A stretch of 64,000 nt of DNA from the NCBI RefSeq assembly GCF_030378205.1, contig NZ_CP127385.1, positions 1,280,001 through 1,344,000 of the forward strand, in the 5' to 3' direction. The notes below the pieces were generated by a model, which was given only the letters and a program-made list of their open reading frames with translations, was not told where the DNA came from and ran no database searches. The position numbers and the translations under genes are program-made. Source of the stretch: Bradyrhizobium sp. NP1. GTDB lineage: Bacteria > Pseudomonadota > Alphaproteobacteria > Rhizobiales > Xanthobacteraceae. This document shows positions 61,174 to 64,000 of the stretch, one piece after another (the first letter of the stretch is position 1; each line of letters starts with the position of its first letter).

Positions 61174-62148
61174 ATGTTCGGTCGTTGCCTTCGAATGTCC
61201 ACGCTTTGCATCGGCATCGTCATGGTTGCGGCGGCGGGCACGGCCTCCGCACAGATCTATCCCGCGCAGCCGGTCAAGATCGTGATCGGGTTCGGGCCCG
61301 GTTCGGCCGCCGATATCCTGGCCCGGCTTGTCGGCAAGCAGATGGAGGTCGGTCTTGGTCAGCCGGTCATTGTCGAAAACCGCCCGGGCAACAGCAGCAT
61401 GATTGCGGCGGAAGCGGTGGCGCGGGCGCCCGCCGATGGCTACACGCTTTTCATGGCGACGATCGCCAACACGCTCAATCCCGCAGAGACGAAATCGAAC
61501 TTCAACCTTGGGCGCGACCTGGCGCCGATCGCCCTGCTCGGCACCGTTCCGAATGTGCTGGTGGCGCATCCCTCGGTCCCGGCCAATAATTTGCGGGAGC
61601 TGATCGCGCTGGCGAAAAGCAAGCCCGATTCCCTGACCTTCGGCTCTTCCGGATATGCGACGGCAAGCTACATGGCGGCCGAGCTGTTCAACGCCAAGGC
61701 GGGCACCAAGATCGTGTCGGTCCCGTATCAGGGCGGAAGCAATCAGGCGCTGTCGGACCTGCTCTCGGGCCGCATCACGCTGATGTTCAATGTGGCCGCG
61801 ACCCTGGCCCCGCATGTCGAGGCGGGCAAGCTGAAGGCGTTCGCTGTCGCGCAGTCAAAGCGCGCGCTGAGCATGCCGGACGTTCCGACGCTCGCCGAAG
61901 CGGGAATGGAAGGATTTGATGCGGGCATCTGGATCGGACTTCTCGCTCCATCCGGGACGCCGCCGGCGATCATCGAGAAGCTCTCGACGGCCGCGAACGA
62001 TGCGTTGAACGCCGAAGGGGTGCGTGCGGCGCTGCGGCAACAGGGAACGGACCCGGTTGGCGGCACGCCGAAGGAATTCGCCGATTTCATCCGCGCCGAT
62101 ATCGAAAAATGGGTGGCGGTTCTCGCATTGCCGGCGGCCGGAAAATGA
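61174..62148 (+). CDS. Bug-family (TctC) solute-binding protein 2
   Basis: 324 residues from ATG 61174, with GAGGAG upstream. Signal peptide about 1-27 (ends TASA). Y-P-A-Q-P-V-K-I-V-I-G-F-G-P-G-S-A-A-D and V-E-N-R-P-G-N-S-S-M-I-A form the ligand-gripping loops. Periplasmic receptor for an unknown carboxylate. No membrane TctAB genes nearby. Divergent from the CMD gene, so the pair may be co-regulated for one aromatic or dicarboxylic acid. Confidence 0.92.
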   Translation: MFGRCLRMSTLCIGIVMVAAAGTASAQIYPAQPVKIVIGFGPGSAADILARLVGKQMEVGLGQPVIVENRPGNSSMIAAEAVARAPADGYTLFMATIANTLNPAETKSNFNLGRDLAPIALLGTVPNVLVAHPSVPANNLRELIALAKSKPDSLTFGSSGYATASYMAAELFNAKAGTKIVSVPYQGGSNQALSDLLSGRITLMFNVAATLAPHVEAGKLKAFAVAQSKRALSMPDVPTLAEAGMEGFDAGIWIGLLAPSGTPPAIIEKLSTAANDALNAEGVRAALRQQGTDPVGGTPKEFADFIRADIEKWVAVLALPAAGK

Positions 62149-62220
62149 CAGCCGGCGCGAACCTGAGTTGAAGCCGGCCATATCTCCTCGACCGTGCCCG
62201 ATCCGGACCATTCCGAAACC

Positions 62221-63375
62221 ATGATCCCATCCGACCGCTCTGAACCATTCTACGGCCGCATCCCGGTGTTCCGCGGCTTTGCCAGCCTGATGGACCCGGC
62301 GCTGTATTCGGCCCTTCCGGACGACTGGACCGTCGGCGTCGCCGATATCGTGGACTCGACCGGGGCGATCGCGGCGAAGCGCTACAAGGCGGTCAACATG
62401 GCCGGCGCGGCGGTGATCGCGTCCGTCACCAATGCGCTTGGGGGCCGCGAATTTCCCTTCGTGTTCGGCGGCGACGGCGCGAGCTTCGCGGTGGCGCCCT
62501 CAGATCTTTCCGCGGCGCGCGAGGCGCTGGCGGCAACCGCGCGCTGGGTCGCCGATGATCTCGATCTCGTCATGCGTGTGGCGCTGGTGCCGATCGCCGC
62601 GATCCGCGCGCAGCGGCTTGACGTGCGCGTCGCGCGCTTCGGCCCGTCCGCCAATTTGTCCTACGCGATGTTCTCCGGCGGCGGGCTGGGCTGGGCGGAG
62701 GCCGCGATGAAGCGCGGTGAATTCGCGGTCGAGCCGGCCGCCCCGGGCACGCAGCCGGATCTTTCCGGGCTGTCCTGCAGGTTCGAGGAAATGCCGGCGA
62801 CGCGCGGCCTCATTCTCTCGGTTCTGGTGGTGCCGGCGCGCGGCGCCGATCCGGCCGACTTCCGCAAGGCGATCGAGGACGTCGTCACGCTCGTCGAGCG
62901 CAGCCCGGATGCGGGACGGCCGGTGCCTGCGGGCGGCCCGCCGCTGAAATGGCCGCCGCAGGGTATCGACTACGAGGCACGCGCGGCGCGCGGTGGATCG
63001 CTCTTCAGGCGTCGCGCCGTCGTGCTCGCCGTCACGCTGTGGGCCTATTTTGTGATGCGCTTCGGCATCACGGTCGGCCAGTTTGTGCCGAGGAATTACC
63101 TGCGGCAGCTGGTCGAGAATTCCGACTTTCGCAAATATGACGATGGCTTGCGCATGGTGCTGGACTGCACGGCAGAGCTCGAGCGCGCGCTGACGCAACG
63201 GCTCGAGGCCGCCGCATCGCGCGGCATCATCCGCTACGGCGTGCACCGACAGGACGCCGCGATGATGACCTGCTTCACGCCGTCGGTGATGCGCAGCGAT
63301 CACGTGCATTTCATTGATGGCGCCCGCGGCGGCTATGCGTCCGCCGCGACCGCGCTGAAGGCGATGACGGCGTGA
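62221..63375 (+). CDS. DUF3095 family protein (cyclase-fold-like)
   Basis: 384 residues from ATG 62221; a GTG at 62194 is possible. The opening F-Y-G-R-I-P-V-F-R-G-F, D-P-A-L-Y-S-A-L-P-D-D-W and V-A-D-I-V-D-S-T-G-A-I-A-A-K-R-Y-K-A-V-N match DUF3095, whose N-terminus has the shape of a nucleotide cyclase core. F-G-G-D-G-A-S-F is reminiscent of the cyclase G-G-D motif. A hydrophobic stretch around 270-290 may be a membrane or core segment. Function not established. Paired-hairpin copy E follows 33 nt after the stop. Confidence 0.82.
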   Translation: MIPSDRSEPFYGRIPVFRGFASLMDPALYSALPDDWTVGVADIVDSTGAIAAKRYKAVNMAGAAVIASVTNALGGREFPFVFGGDGASFAVAPSDLSAAREALAATARWVADDLDLVMRVALVPIAAIRAQRLDVRVARFGPSANLSYAMFSGGGLGWAEAAMKRGEFAVEPAAPGTQPDLSGLSCRFEEMPATRGLILSVLVVPARGADPADFRKAIEDVVTLVERSPDAGRPVPAGGPPLKWPPQGIDYEARAARGGSLFRRRAVVLAVTLWAYFVMRFGITVGQFVPRNYLRQLVENSDFRKYDDGLRMVLDCTAELERALTQRLEAAASRGIIRYGVHRQDAAMMTCFTPSVMRSDHVHFIDGARGGYASAATALKAMTA

Positions 63376-63407
63376 TGCGGCCTGAAGCGCGATGGCTTTT
63401 CCGGGCG

Positions 63408-63572
63408 CTAGTGTGGCGGTTCAGAAGTCCGCACCATTGTCGCCGCGAGTTCGTCATGCGGACTTCTGAACCAAAGCCACACTAGATCAATAAGTTGCTA
63501 GTGTCCCTTCGATTCCGAAGTTCGCAAACGAGGGGCCGCGGAATGATGCGAACTTCGGAATCGGGACACTAG
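63408..63572 (+). repeat. Paired-hairpin CTAG element, copy E (most regular copy)
   Basis: First hairpin CTAG...CTAG (63408-63485): arms GGTTCAGAAGTCCGCA (63418-63433) and TGCGGACTTCTGAACC (63457-63472), perfect. Linker ATCAATAAGTTG (63486-63497). Second hairpin CTAG...CTAG (63498-63572): arms GATTCCGAAGTTCGCA (63511-63526) and TGCGAACTTCGGAATC (63547-63562), perfect, with TGTCCC/GGGACA outside. The final CTAG supplies the TAG stop of the DUF2147 gene on the other strand. Confidence 0.9.
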
Positions 63573-64000
63573 CGCTGGGCGCGGGTCCAGGTCTCGCCGC
63601 CGCAGAGTGCACCGACGCAGCCCTCGACCCGCAGCGTGTCAGGCCCGGTCACCGCAACATTGCTGGCATAGGTGTTGCCGTCATCGGCGTTATAGATCTG
63701 GCCTGACCAGCGGGCTGGACCGTTCGGTCGCATTTCGGAGAACAGCGGCAGCCCGATCATCGGCCGCCGGGCCAGAGCGGGATTCGGATTCTTGTCGTCA
63801 AGGGCGGGCTTTCCGGTGTTGGGATCGATCGGCTGCCGCAGCCACACCACGACGCCGCACAGGCCGCCGCCGCATTTGCTGACCTTCACCCGGGCGTCGC
63901 CCGCTTGCGTCAGCCAAATACCGTTCGCCTCGCCCGCTTCCTGCGCCTTCAGGGGCGCGACGAAAAGTGCCGCCGCGACGAGCGCAAAACCGAATCGAGA
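63569..64000 (-). CDS. Exported DUF2147 protein (paralog 2), partial
   Basis: The reading frame remains open to the end of the window, so the start lies beyond 64000. Visible are the end of a signal peptide (hydrophobic, ...P-L-K-A-Q), then G-I-W-L-T-Q-A-G-D-A-R-V-K-V-S-K-C-G, G-L-C-G-V-V-V-W-L, D-D-K-N-P-N-P-A-L, Y-N-A-D-D-G-N-T-Y and G-A-L-C-G-G-E-T-W. Very similar to the gene at 25656-26129 over the whole mature domain. Its TAG stop is the terminal CTAG of hairpin copy E. Confidence 0.88.
   Translation of the reverse strand, partial: SRFGFALVAAALFVAPLKAQEAGEANGIWLTQAGDARVKVSKCGGGLCGVVVWLRQPIDPNTGKPALDDKNPNPALARRPMIGLPLFSEMRPNGPARWSGQIYNADDGNTYASNVAVTGPDTLRVEGCVGALCGGETWTRAQR

Overview
The window is high-GC DNA from an alphaproteobacterium. 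It most resembles Bradyrhizobium or a close Bradyrhizobiaceae relative, judged from protein family content, FixK/FNR-like boxes, two OpgC-family paralogs, two Bug-family solute-binding proteins and typical bradyrhizobial intergenic palindromes. This placement rests on recognition of families, not on a database search. I see no rRNA, CRISPR array, intact insertion sequence or phage. It reads as ordinary chromosome rich in catabolic and regulatory genes, with a few decayed genes.

Layout. 0-4 kb: a periplasmic ClpP-like protein, then a GntR / PhyH dioxygenase / SAF-oxidoreductase operon behind a perfect 20-bp palindrome. 4-6.6 kb: small proteins, a transglutaminase-like protein and a decayed small gene. 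6.6-18 kb: a scavenging/catabolic stretch (M20 peptidase, alpha/beta hydrolase, methylguanine methyltransferase, two paralogous MBL hydrolases, GST, FAH, SDR, CvpA, VOC, GMC oxidoreductase) with remnants of a SigJ-type sigma factor and of an SDR. 18.4 kb: initiator tRNA-fMet and a terminator. 18.6-28.5 kb: an RND efflux pair, two OpgC-like acyltransferases, and two Gly/Tyr-rich exported proteins, each behind a FixK/FNR-like box. 28.5-34.9 kb: a phosphonate operon (LysR, Fe-ADH, phnA, phnY, OPA-type transporter). Its gene set predicts oxidation of a hydroxy-phosphonate to phosphonoacetaldehyde, then phosphonoacetate, then acetate plus phosphate. 34.9-40.7 kb: a SAM-cyclase-ATPase and a patatin-like protein with altered catalytic motifs. 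40.7-53.3 kb: LysR and MarR regulators, a CsoR-type sensor, enoyl-CoA hydratase, SDR, MBL, fused MFS/spermidine synthase, MFS, HtpG and a Bug protein. 53.4-57.8 kb: an acyl-CoA ligase / acyl carrier protein / adenylate-forming ligase / ketoreductase cluster. 57.8-64 kb: MgtC, RMD1/DUF155, a frameshifted hydrolase, a CMD protein, a second Bug protein, DUF3095, and a DUF2147 protein cut by the window end.

The most unusual signal is a family of about 165-bp intergenic elements found at six loci (14900, 38302, 40154, 57851, 59627, 63408). Each consists of two long hairpins bounded by CTAG-type ends and joined by an A/T-rich linker of about 12-13 nt. The arm sequences differ between loci but remain complementary within each locus, so structure is conserved more than sequence. 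Two copies supply the TAG stop codon of the adjoining gene. I cannot match this to a named repeat family.
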